Assembly (NCBI GenBank): GCA_017432305.1
Contig: JAFRJK010000003.1
Span: forward strand, 1-63,005
DNA length: 63,005 nt
From: Candidatus Saccharimonadota bacterium
Lineage (GTDB): Bacteria > Patescibacteriota > Saccharimonadia > Saccharimonadales > Saccharimonadaceae
Reading direction: 5' to 3'
The first letter of the stretch is position 1, and the number at the start of each line of letters is the position of its first letter. The position numbers and the translations under genes are program-made. The notes below the pieces were generated by a model. The model did no database searches. It saw only the letters and a program-made list of their open reading frames with translations, and was not told the origin of the DNA. This document shows positions 1-7,415 of this stretch, in pieces.

Positions 1-201
1 AGGGGTGGGCTCTACAGTCGGTCGAACGGCGGTATCTGGAGTCGCACGGTCAACGCCTACTGGTGGGAGTCAGTAGCGTCATCGGGTACTTACGGGTACT
101 ACTTGAGTACGAGCATTGGCAGTGGTACTGGCTACGTTTGGCTACCTGGTATCAACGGCAGAGGCAGCGGGTTCTATATCCGTTGCGTAGCGCGCCAGTA
201 G
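1..201 (+). CDS. DGR target protein, C-terminal lectin-like end (5' end outside window)
   Basis: This is the last 66 codons of a gene read in frame 1 and stopped by TAG at 199-201. The residues begin RGG, then a segment rich in Tyr, Ser and Gly, and end FYIRCVARQ. The WRGG start and the G-x-x-IRCV end match the pattern of small C-type-lectin-like or Fibrobacter-major-paralogous (FISUMP) domains, which are typical DGR targets; that family link is inference. Comparison with the template at 2783-3034 shows that residues at template Asn, Asp and Ile codons have changed to Tyr, Ser, Gly, Leu, Val and Ile. The protein is probably exposed on the cell surface and binds a variable ligand, but its N-terminal part is not in the window. 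A second reading frame is also open here (63-287), but the homology to the template and to the array cassettes fixes frame 1. Confidence 0.9.
   Translation, partial: RGGLYSRSNGGIWSRTVNAYWWESVASSGTYGYYLSTSIGSGTGYVWLPGINGRGSGFYIRCVARQ
1..201 (+). repeat. DGR variable region (VR) with IMH
   Basis: The stretch aligns without gaps to the complement of 2834-3034. Before the last ~25 nt there are 17 substitutions, every one at a template adenine (9 A to G, 6 A to T, 2 A to C); no C, G or T of the template has changed. In the last ~25 nt there are five further differences of other kinds, which mark the initiation of mutagenic homing (IMH) element against its template form IMH*. This is the hallmark of adenine-specific retrohoming. 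The window starts inside the conserved head box of the cassette. Confidence 0.95.
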
Positions 202-252
202 TGGCGCCGGCCCTAGGGTCCTTCCCGGTTCTCCGGTACCCCTGCGTTTCGC
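177..252 (+). repeat. 76-bp inverted repeat, left copy (IMH plus downstream hairpins)
   Basis: This segment is identical to the reverse complement of 2449-2524. It covers the IMH, the VR stop codon and about 50 bp of GC-rich downstream DNA with the palindromes GGCGCC and CCCTAGGG and a small hairpin (CCGG, 4-nt loop, CCGG). A hairpin or cruciform just downstream of the IMH is known to help target recognition in the Bordetella phage DGR; that these palindromes do so here is inference. The part from about 196 on also recurs next to the template at 2783-2840. Confidence 0.9.
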
Positions 253-290
253 GGAAAGAAAGGAAAAAAGTAAAACAAGTAAACTAGTAA

Positions 291-1286
291 ATGGTGGGAA
301 ACATAAGTAAGGAAAAAGAACCTCTCGGTAGCAGTAAAGAAACAAAAACGAAGATAAAGGCTGCTTCTGAGGTGAAAAATAACGCTACTAATCCCACCCC
401 TGTTTCCACCGTTGCTAGTGAAGATATAGCGGAGGTCCAAAAGACCCCGCTTTCTGAAATTGATAAAGAATCAGGCGCGGCTCGTGGCCGCGCTGAGCGT
501 AGGCGGGTAATTGAGGTAAAAAAGAAGATTTTTGAGCTCGAACAGAAAAATGACCGTTATATTCTCATTTTCCGTTCAACGAATGAATGGTGGAAGATTG
601 GTGGAAATTCAGCACTATACTATAAATATATTGTTGGACCGAGGATAAAGAAGAAAATTAACCTCATCAAAGATGATGATCATTATTCTACCTTTCGAAC
701 TGGAGTGGCGTCAATTCGTGACCTCGAGAGCTTTGAATATAATATGATGAAGGCGGGGTTGTCGAGAATCAAAGGGAATGAAAACGCAATCCAATATGAA
801 TTTGAGCAACCAATTGAACCGAGTACAATCCAATCGATCAAAAAACACCTTGAGGTACGAACCGAGCGGGTGAATCGGCTAGTCGAGACGACGACAATCG
901 TTCCGAGACTTCACGTTAAAATTCGGGAGATGCTTCGAGATGTTTGGTACTATGCAAAAAATCACCAAAAAGGGCTAGCGAGGGGCTGGATTTGTAATGA
1001 TTTGCTTTCGGACGCGAGGAAGATGAAAAAAATCTATTCAAGACTTGCGAACGGGTTGATGGATGTCGAAAGGGGGTTGAAAGAAATTATGGTGCTTTCG
1101 AATGATATGTTGTCCGACATTGCGTTTCTTGAAGAAGTTCAGGAAATTGGGTTCGACCGATGCTGTGATATTCAGGACAAACTTGCCGAAATAAAACATA
1201 CTGCGAAGGCAGAAATAAAGAAAATGAAACGCGAACAGGAAAAACAGAAAAAATTAGAAGAAAAGACGGCGGAAAAAAATGGATGA
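291..1286 (+). CDS. DGR accessory protein, MutS-I-like N-terminal part with Avd-like helical C-terminal part
   Basis: The 331-residue product lies between the VR and the reverse transcriptase and overlaps the latter by 8 nt, so the two are surely co-translated. Residues ~1-75 are charged and low in complexity. Residues ~85-165 (RYILIFRSTNEWWK, then IRDLESFEYNMMKAGL) resemble the mismatch-recognition domain I of MutS, as seen in the MutS-like accessory proteins described for some DGRs. Residues ~195-320 are almost entirely helical and basic, like the four-helix Avd protein that binds DGR RT and template RNA, and the tail is very Lys/Glu rich. The usual Avd is ~120 residues, so this one is long. 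The start at 291 has no clear Shine-Dalgarno, and a later start cannot be excluded. The role as DGR accessory is well supported by position; the domain calls are from pattern alone. Confidence 0.72.
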   Translation: MVGNISKEKEPLGSSKETKTKIKAASEVKNNATNPTPVSTVASEDIAEVQKTPLSEIDKESGAARGRAERRRVIEVKKKIFELEQKNDRYILIFRSTNEWWKIGGNSALYYKYIVGPRIKKKINLIKDDDHYSTFRTGVASIRDLESFEYNMMKAGLSRIKGNENAIQYEFEQPIEPSTIQSIKKHLEVRTERVNRLVETTTIVPRLHVKIREMLRDVWYYAKNHQKGLARGWICNDLLSDARKMKKIYSRLANGLMDVERGLKEIMVLSNDMLSDIAFLEEVQEIGFDRCCDIQDKLAEIKHTAKAEIKKMKREQEKQKKLEEKTAEKNG

Positions 1287-2406
1287 GCGATACGGTACAT
1301 CCGAGATGGATTTTTTCGATGAATATTTCCAGCGGATGCTTTGGCAGGCCTATGAGATGGCGAGAAAAGGAAAACGAAAAACTGAGGACGAACATAGATT
1401 TGAGCTAAACGAGGCGGAGAATATTTTACAACTTCGGGATGATATTATTTCGAAGACCTACGAGCCGAGTCGAGGAATCGCATTTATTACAAAAGAGCCG
1501 GTGATTCGAGAAATTTTTGCGGCGCCGTTTCGAGATAGAGTTGTTCATCACTTTTTATTTAATGTATGTAATGGATGGTGGGACAGGCACCTTATTTACG
1601 ATTCTTATTCTTGTCGGGCTGGGAAAGGGACGCTTTTCGGGATACAAAGACTTCATCACCACATGCAATCTTGTTCAAATAATTTTAAAATTCCGTCATA
1701 CATAATAAAGCTCGATATTCGGGCTTTTTTCATGAGTCTTAATCGGGAGAAAGTGCTTGAACGAATAAATTGGGGACTCGATCGGCAATTTCGAGGAAAT
1801 TATGGACGACTTTATAATACAGTGAAATATCTTTGGGAGAAAGTGATTTTAGATAATCCGGCGAACGGGGTGAAAATTCGGGGAAAAATTACAGATTGGG
1901 ATGAATTGCCACGACAAAAAAGTCTTTTTAACCAACCAGATGGAGTTGGAATCGTGATTGGAAATTTGACATCGCAACTGGCGTCGAATATTTATTTAGA
2001 CCAACTTGATCGATTTTGCACGAGGGATTTAGGGTTTAAACATTATGGAAGGTATGTTGATGATTTTTATATTATTGTGACGGAAGATCAATACAAATAT
2101 GCACTTGATTGTATCCCGGTAATAGAAGGATTTTTGGACACATTAGGATTAACACTTCATCCAGATAAAAGATACATTCAGCCAATAAAACATGGTGTGC
2201 CATTTCTCGGAGCAATGATTTATCCATATTGTATTGTGCCGGGGAAAAGAATGAGGAAGAGTTTCGAAACGGCGGCATTAGAATTTGAGAACGGACAGGG
2301 GGATATTTCGACGGTTGTTTCATATCTTGGGATGATGACAAAATTTAAGTCTAAAAAAATCGAGAATGAAATTTTCGATCGATTAGGCTGGGACTTCGTT
2401 TTTTAG
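1279..2406 (+). CDS. Diversity-generating retroelement reverse transcriptase
   Basis: The 375-residue protein copies the template RNA into adenine-mutagenised cDNA that replaces the VR. The finger and palm motifs are in order: KLDIRAFF (residues 144-151, metal ligand D146), IGNLTSQ (227-233) and YVDD (259-262, catalytic aspartates 261-262), followed by the LTLHPDKR and FLGAMI segments. IGNxxSQ in place of the QGxxxSP of group II intron and retroviral enzymes is the diagnostic DGR signature. The length is normal for the family, and there is no maturase or endonuclease domain. The ATG at 1279 lies inside the end of the accessory gene. The gene is transcribed away from the VR, while the template lies downstream on the other strand, which is a less common layout. 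Confidence 0.96.
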   Translation: MDERYGTSEMDFFDEYFQRMLWQAYEMARKGKRKTEDEHRFELNEAENILQLRDDIISKTYEPSRGIAFITKEPVIREIFAAPFRDRVVHHFLFNVCNGWWDRHLIYDSYSCRAGKGTLFGIQRLHHHMQSCSNNFKIPSYIIKLDIRAFFMSLNREKVLERINWGLDRQFRGNYGRLYNTVKYLWEKVILDNPANGVKIRGKITDWDELPRQKSLFNQPDGVGIVIGNLTSQLASNIYLDQLDRFCTRDLGFKHYGRYVDDFYIIVTEDQYKYALDCIPVIEGFLDTLGLTLHPDKRYIQPIKHGVPFLGAMIYPYCIVPGKRMRKSFETAALEFENGQGDISTVVSYLGMMTKFKSKKIENEIFDRLGWDFVF

Positions 2407-2448
2407 AATTTTTCAAAAAAATAGCACCATATATTATATGGCGTTACA

Positions 2449-2524
2449 GCGAAACGCAGGGGTACCGGAGAACCGGGAAGGACCCTAGGGCCGGCGCCAC
2501 TACTGGCGCGCTACGCAACGGATA
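2449..2524 (-). repeat. 76-bp inverted repeat, right copy (orphan IMH)
   Basis: This is a perfect reverse-complement copy of 177-252. It carries the VR-type IMH (GTTGCGTAGCGCGCCAG), not the template IMH*. No variable segment remains upstream of it: similarity stops abruptly at 2524. It therefore looks like the tail of a second, deleted VR facing the first one, or a leftover of a rearrangement. A 15-bp palindrome (CCATATATTATATGG, 2427-2441) lies between the RT stop and this copy. Confidence 0.9.
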
Positions 2525-2577
2525 GAAACTAACAGAAACCACTTTATACTATATTATCTCGTAAGATGAACATAGTG

Positions 2578-2725
2578 AATAGACTAATGATTAAGTGGGT
2601 TTCTCCGTTTCGCTGCGAAAGAACAAATCAGTTATCGCGTGAGTAGGTTAAGCGGTTCGTCATCGTATTTCATTGGCGAGTTGAAACGCGAGGATGACCT
2701 AGCTTACTATTAAACGTGATAAAGA
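2578..2725 (+). ncRNA. Structured repeat, copy 1 (possible non-coding RNA)
   Basis: This stretch and 3132-3273 share a 26-bp identical start (first bases AATAGACTAATG) and a similar end (CTTAyTATTAAACG, then ATAAAGA), while the middle differs in sequence but can fold in a comparable way. In this copy a stem GTCATC/GATGAC with an inner TTTCA/TGAAA encloses a loop, TTTCGC pairs with GCGAAA, and AAGTGGGT near the start can pair with the end of the element. Keeping the ends and the folding while changing the middle suggests a structured RNA or a mobile unit. I do not recognise the family and the strand is not certain. Confidence 0.45.
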
Positions 2726-2782
2726 AACAAAGTTCTTATGCTAATTATACACCATTTATTTTTTATGTAATGAAAATGTTAC

Positions 2783-3034
2783 GCGAAACGCAGGGGTACC
2801 GGAGAACCGGGAAGGACCCTAGGGCCGGCGCCACTACTGCCTCGCCACACAACGAATATAGAACCCGTTGCCTCTGTTGTTGTTACCAGGTATCCAAACG
2901 TTGCCAGTACCACTGTCAATGTTCGTATTCAAGTTGTACCCGTTAGTACCCGATGACGCTACTGACTCCCACCAGTTGGCGTTGATCGTGCGATTCCAGA
3001 TACCGCCGTTCGACCGATTGTAGTTCCCACCCCT
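2783..3034 (-). repeat. DGR template repeat (TR) with IMH* and shared downstream tail
   Basis: Read on the minus strand, this repeats the VR from its AGGGGTGGG head to the common tail ending GTTTCGC. It is full of AAC and AAT codons at just the positions that vary in the VR. The segment equivalent to the VR is 2834-3034. Its 3' end (TTCGTTGTGTGGCGAGGCAG) is the IMH* form, differing from the IMH at five bases. The template is followed by the same GC-rich tail as the VR and the orphan IMH. It is not preceded by a start codon and is not itself expected to be translated. It lies downstream of the RT in the opposite orientation, so it needs its own promoter; I see no convincing one on the minus strand above 3034. 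Confidence 0.94.
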
Positions 3035-3131
3035 CCAAACTTCGAAAAAAGAGGGAGGCGGTTTTTGTCATAGACTTCAGACAGTTTAGAAACCTCTTAA
3101 GGCTAAAAATTTCCTTGGAAAAGTTTAGCAC

Positions 3132-3273
3132 AATAGACTAATGATTAAGTGGGTTTCCCGTTTCGCGGATGGACGGATAATTATTGCGTGAATAAGATTA
3201 TCAGTGTCATCATATTTTGGCCTATGACAACAAAACATGAGGGCTACCTACTTATTATTAAACGGAATAAAGA
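3132..3273 (+). ncRNA. Structured repeat, copy 2 (possible non-coding RNA)
   Basis: This is the second copy of the element at 2578-2725. AAGTGGGT (3146-3153) can pair with ACCTACTT near 3246-3253 to close the element, and GTCAT pairs with ATGAC inside. It ends about 50 nt before the ftsI start, so it could also be a leader element, but the ftsI promoter (3310-3315) lies downstream of it. The two copies are direct repeats that bracket the template. Confidence 0.45.
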
Positions 3274-3309
3274 TCCTTCGCGTCCATTTCTATATTATAC
3301 CTCTTATGT

Positions 3310-3315
3310 TATAAT
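3310..3315 (+). promoter_or_regulatory. -10 box of ftsI (leaderless start)
   Basis: TATAAT is followed after 6 nt by the ATG of ftsI, so transcription should begin at or next to the start codon. No Shine-Dalgarno is present. The same arrangement recurs at many genes in this window. Confidence 0.75.
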
Positions 3316-3321
3316 TTAAGT

Positions 3322-5067
3322 ATGCAAAATTTTTTGAAACTTCGGTCAAATATATTGAAAGTTGTGCTTGTTGCGGCGATGACTGTAATTTCAATTCGGC
3401 TTTTTTCGATTCAAATTCTAAAACATGATGAATACGTTGCGATGGCGGAAACGCAACATACAATGCAAAATACTATCGTTGCAAAGAGAGGCGAGATTTA
3501 TGTAATGGATGGGGAAGACCCGGTGCCAATTGTGATGAATGCGAAAGTTTGGAGTATTATTTTAGACCCGCAAGTTTCGAAGTGGAGTCGAGAAGAAGTC
3601 GAAAAGACTTTAAAGGCGGAAGTTGGAGAATATATTACAGCAGATTTTAACGATATATTTTCTGATAATTTCCTTAGATATTATATTGTCGCACGAAATG
3701 TGCCATATACTGAGGCGCAAAGGGTAAAAGAGAAGAATCTTCCGGGAGTTTGGATGCAAGGGACAACAAAGCGAGTTTATCCGGAGGGGACGATGGCGTC
3801 AGGGTTGCTTGGGTTTGTTAATAATGATGGTGTCGGGCAATATGGTGTTGAGGGGGCTTTAAATGAAGAACTTTCCGGGGTGAACGGAGTTCTAAAGACG
3901 GTGAAAGACGTGAATAATATTCCACTCACAATCGGAGATGATAACGTGAAAATTCCGGCCGTGGATGGAAAAAATATCGTACTTTCAATCGACCGAAACG
4001 TTCAAAATAAGGCGGAACAAGTCTTAGCTGCTAAAACAAAAGAATTCGGCGTAAGCCATGGGACGGTAATTGTAATGGACCCAAAGAACGGGGAAATTTG
4101 GGCGATTGCGAGTACGCCAAATTATGACGCGGCGAATTTTGGGAAAGTCGAGAATGCAGAAGTTTATCAGACGAATGCGACGATGGACGCATATGAGCCA
4201 GCGTCGGTTTGTAAGACATTTGCGATGGCGGCGGCAATTGATATGGGAAAGATGACTCCAGACACAACATATAATAATACAGACCAGACGATTGTTGATG
4301 GATGGCCGATTAATAACTTAACAAAAGGTCATACTGGGAAAATTACAATGCAAACAGCTTTGAACTATTCGCTTAACACCGGCTCGACACAGGCGCTTAG
4401 ATTACTTGGTGATTCTGAAACGGACATTACACAGGTTGGGAAAGATAGGCTTTTCGATTATTATTATAATAAGTTTTGGCTAGGAAAATATACGGGAATA
4501 GAAATTGCGGAGAGCTCAGGGATTATTATCGGTTCGGATGACGTAAACGGGACGGACGCGAGATACGCGAATATGACTTTCGGACAGGGTATGAATATTA
4601 CGGCACTCCAACTTGCGGCGGCTTATTCGGCAATTGTGAACGGTGGAGATTATTTTAAGCCGACAGTTGTTCGAGGCGAGATGGTAAACGGAGATTTTAG
4701 GGCAAACGAATATGCAGCGGCGGACCATAACGTGATCTCGTCGGAAACTTCAAAGACGATGCGAAAGATGCTAGTTGGAGCGAGAAATCTCTTCAGAAAT
4801 TCAAAGAATTATGATAGCGGGCTTTATATTGGTGGAAAAACTGGGACGGCACAAGTGATTCGAAATGGAGCATATGTGATGAATGAAACGGTTGCAACCT
4901 ATGCAGGATTTGGGGCGGAAAGTGAGAATGACCCGGCAGAATATGTGATTGTGACGAAAATTTGGGAAGATGGAAAAGGGATGGATGGTGGTAGCCATGC
5001 AAAACCGGTGTTTGATGAGATTTCGCAGTTTATGATTAACTACTTAAGGATGTCGAAAAGAGAGTAA
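3322..5067 (+). CDS. ftsI: Peptidoglycan D,D-transpeptidase (FtsI/PBP2 class B)
   Basis: The 581-residue class B penicillin-binding protein cross-links septal peptidoglycan. One membrane helix (about residues 12-30) anchors it, a dimerisation domain follows, and the C-terminal transpeptidase has all three active-site motifs: SVCK (S295-K298), SLN (350-352) and KTG (506-508). Its position directly before mraY, ftsW and murG makes the divisional FtsI more likely than an elongation PBP2. The start is set by the -10 box 6 nt upstream. Length and motifs are normal. Confidence 0.95.
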   Translation: MQNFLKLRSNILKVVLVAAMTVISIRLFSIQILKHDEYVAMAETQHTMQNTIVAKRGEIYVMDGEDPVPIVMNAKVWSIILDPQVSKWSREEVEKTLKAEVGEYITADFNDIFSDNFLRYYIVARNVPYTEAQRVKEKNLPGVWMQGTTKRVYPEGTMASGLLGFVNNDGVGQYGVEGALNEELSGVNGVLKTVKDVNNIPLTIGDDNVKIPAVDGKNIVLSIDRNVQNKAEQVLAAKTKEFGVSHGTVIVMDPKNGEIWAIASTPNYDAANFGKVENAEVYQTNATMDAYEPASVCKTFAMAAAIDMGKMTPDTTYNNTDQTIVDGWPINNLTKGHTGKITMQTALNYSLNTGSTQALRLLGDSETDITQVGKDRLFDYYYNKFWLGKYTGIEIAESSGIIIGSDDVNGTDARYANMTFGQGMNITALQLAAAYSAIVNGGDYFKPTVVRGEMVNGDFRANEYAAADHNVISSETSKTMRKMLVGARNLFRNSKNYDSGLYIGGKTGTAQVIRNGAYVMNETVATYAGFGAESENDPAEYVIVTKIWEDGKGMDGGSHAKPVFDEISQFMINYLRMSKRE

Positions 5068-5090
5068 AAATATGGTACAATGGAGGAAGA

Positions 5091-6131
5091 ATGTTTAGCC
5101 ATGGATCAATGTCACAAGAAACATTTTTTGGGCTGATTTTAGCGCTCGGAGCTTTTCTTTTTGCGATGTTTTTGACGCCGATTTATACACATTTTGCTTA
5201 TAAATACCATTGGTGGAAGAAACAGAAAAAGACAACTGCGACTGGGGATTCTTTACCAGTTATGACGGCGCTTCATGCACATAAATTCAAACACGTTTTC
5301 CCGACGATGGCGGGGGTTATCGGGGTGGTTACAGTTTTTGCAGTGACATTTATTTGCAACTGGGATAGGGCAGAAACTTGGTTGCCGCTCGCAGGCTTCT
5401 TAGGTGGTGCATTTGTCGGATTTGTCGATGATTTAATTAACGTGTTTGGAACAGGAAAAGGCGCGGCAGGACTTCGAGCGCCGGTAAAATTCTTCATGAT
5501 TACGATGGTCGGGTTAGCGCTCGGATGGTATTTTGTTTATAAACTTGGTTGGACTTCGATTCATGTACCATTTTACGGTGACTTTCATCTTGGGGGAGCA
5601 GCGCTGATGCTTATCTTTGCGTTTGCGGTCGTCTCGACATCGAACGCAGTAAACATTTCGGACGGGCTAGATGGATTAGCTGGAGGATTGATGATGATTG
5701 CTTATGGGGCATTCGGGGTGATTGCGCTATTTCGTGGGCAAGTCCAACTTTTCGCATTTTGTATGACAGTTGTCGGGTGGCTCTTCTCTTACGTTTGGTT
5801 CAACGTGCCACCGGCGAGGTTTATGATGGGGGATGTTGGTTCGTTCGCGCTTGGGGCGGGGTTAGGCGTTGTTGCGATGATGACAAATTCATTCTTGCTT
5901 CTTCCAGTGATTGGACTTTTACTCGTGATTGAGGCAGGATCTTCCTTAATCCAAATGTTCTGGAAAAAAGTCTTTAAGAGAAAAATATTTATTTCTGCGC
6001 CGATACATCACCACCTAGAGGCTACTGGTTGGGGTGAGGCAAAAATTGTCATGCGGTTTTGGGTGATTGCGGGAGTGTTTGCGATTATTGGAGTGTTTAT
6101 TGCAATGACTGGTGGGATTGTCCCAAGATAA
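5091..6131 (+). CDS. mraY: Phospho-N-acetylmuramoyl-pentapeptide transferase
   Basis: MraY moves phospho-MurNAc-pentapeptide from UDP to undecaprenyl phosphate, making lipid I at the inner face of the membrane. The 346-residue protein has about ten hydrophobic segments, the catalytic DD pair (D113-D114) followed by N117, the NxxNxxDGLDGL loop near residue 190, and the HHH motif at 306-308. It begins 23 nt after ftsI with the Shine-Dalgarno GGAGGAAG and lies in one operon with ftsW and murG. Confidence 0.95.
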   Translation: MFSHGSMSQETFFGLILALGAFLFAMFLTPIYTHFAYKYHWWKKQKKTTATGDSLPVMTALHAHKFKHVFPTMAGVIGVVTVFAVTFICNWDRAETWLPLAGFLGGAFVGFVDDLINVFGTGKGAAGLRAPVKFFMITMVGLALGWYFVYKLGWTSIHVPFYGDFHLGGAALMLIFAFAVVSTSNAVNISDGLDGLAGGLMMIAYGAFGVIALFRGQVQLFAFCMTVVGWLFSYVWFNVPPARFMMGDVGSFALGAGLGVVAMMTNSFLLLPVIGLLLVIEAGSSLIQMFWKKVFKRKIFISAPIHHHLEATGWGEAKIVMRFWVIAGVFAIIGVFIAMTGGIVPR

Positions 6132-6155
6132 TAGTACTTAAAGGAGGTAGTTTAG

Positions 6156-7415
6156 GTGCGAAAACATAGAGGTGACGTTTTAATCATTGTGCTCTCCGTC
6201 GTACTAATGGGGCTAGGGCTTTTAGTCATGTATACGATTGGACCGGTCCGAGCAAATTTTTTAAACGCTACTTATGGTTCGAGCTACTCTGATAATTACT
6301 TCTTTATTCATCAGTTAATTTCGGTTGGGATTTCAATTGGGATTTTTTATCTTTTCAATAAAATTGAATATAAAAAGATTATAAAATATGCGAATATTAT
6401 GATGATTATTGCGCTCTTATCTTGTGTTGTGCTGGCGTTAGCGCAGGCGACAAATATGTCGATTGCGAAATGTGAGCTCGGGGCTTGCCGATGGTTTACG
6501 ATTGCGGGAGTTTCGATCCAGCCAGCAGAGTTTTTAAAGTTTGCGAGTGTAATTTATCTTGCAACGATTTTCACAAAATATAAGAAGGAGTCAGGGAAAA
6601 AGGGGATTTTAAAGAATACCAATTTTCTTTTAAGATTTGTCGGAGCGGTCGGGGCGAGCTTATTCTTTGTTGTGATTGTTCAAAAAGACCTTGGCTCTGG
6701 GATCCCGATTGCGACGATTGCACTTTCAATTTTGTTTGTTTCGGGAGTACCGATTAGGCGATTCTTACTCGTTTGTCTCGCGGTGGTTGTACTTGGAGTT
6801 GGGGCAGTTTTGACGTCAGAACATAGGCGAGAGAGGCTTTGGACTTATCTTGGTTTTTCGGCGGCAGCGGAAGAAGAGACGGAAGATAAAGATGCTTATC
6901 ATATCGAGAATGCTTTAATTGCGATTGGAACGGGCGGGCTTTTTGGCTCGGGAATTGGGAATTCAGTCCAAGCGACAGGTTATCTCCCAGAATCGATTAA
7001 CGACTCGGTATTTGCAATTATGGGCGAGACGTTTGGATTTGTTGGATTAATGTTAATTCTTGCCGGGTTCTTTATTCTTTTAATTCGAGTTTTAAGAGTT
7101 TCGGACTATTCAACGGACTTTCAAAATAGTCTAATTGCGGTCGGGGCGTTTGCTTGGATTACAACACATGTTGTCGTTAATATTATGTCGATGACGGGGA
7201 TTACGCCACTTACAGGTATTACGTTGCCACTGCTGTCTTATGGTGGTACGAGTATGATGATGGTTGCGGCGATGCTTGGGCTGGTTTATCAACTTTCGGA
7301 ATATACTTCGAGAGAGGTTGTTTCGGATGAGAGAAGATTAGAAGAGCTCGGAGTGGCGAGGGAAATGGTTTCGTATGAGAACATAAATTATTCAAGTATA
7401 AGGAGGAGAAAATGA
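6156..7415 (+). CDS. ftsW: Lipid II polymerase FtsW (SEDS family)
   Basis: The 419-residue protein has about ten membrane segments and the SEDS-family conserved parts: LGACRWFTIAGVSIQPAEFLK, the loop with QKDLGSGIP, and the C-terminal GITLPLLSYGGTSMM. It polymerises lipid II together with the FtsI partner encoded just upstream. The start is GTG at 6156, chosen because AAAGGAGG lies 8 nt before it. The stop overlaps the murG start as ATGA. Confidence 0.94.
   Translation: MRKHRGDVLIIVLSVVLMGLGLLVMYTIGPVRANFLNATYGSSYSDNYFFIHQLISVGISIGIFYLFNKIEYKKIIKYANIMMIIALLSCVVLALAQATNMSIAKCELGACRWFTIAGVSIQPAEFLKFASVIYLATIFTKYKKESGKKGILKNTNFLLRFVGAVGASLFFVVIVQKDLGSGIPIATIALSILFVSGVPIRRFLLVCLAVVVLGVGAVLTSEHRRERLWTYLGFSAAAEEETEDKDAYHIENALIAIGTGGLFGSGIGNSVQATGYLPESINDSVFAIMGETFGFVGLMLILAGFFILLIRVLRVSDYSTDFQNSLIAVGAFAWITTHVVVNIMSMTGITPLTGITLPLLSYGGTSMMMVAAMLGLVYQLSEYTSREVVSDERRLEELGVAREMVSYENINYSSIRRRK

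Noticed and set aside
63..287. An open frame over the VR in another phase
   Set aside because: The homology to the template and to all array cassettes, including the IRCV end and stop, lies in frame 1. The other frame has no ribosome site.
1279..2406. Group II intron maturase or retron RT
   Set aside because: The IGNLTSQ motif, the absence of a maturase domain, and the adjacent VR/TR pair with adenine-only changes identify a DGR.
2943..3131. A 62-codon minus-strand frame across the template
   Set aside because: It reads the template in a phase other than that of the VR protein and has no support.
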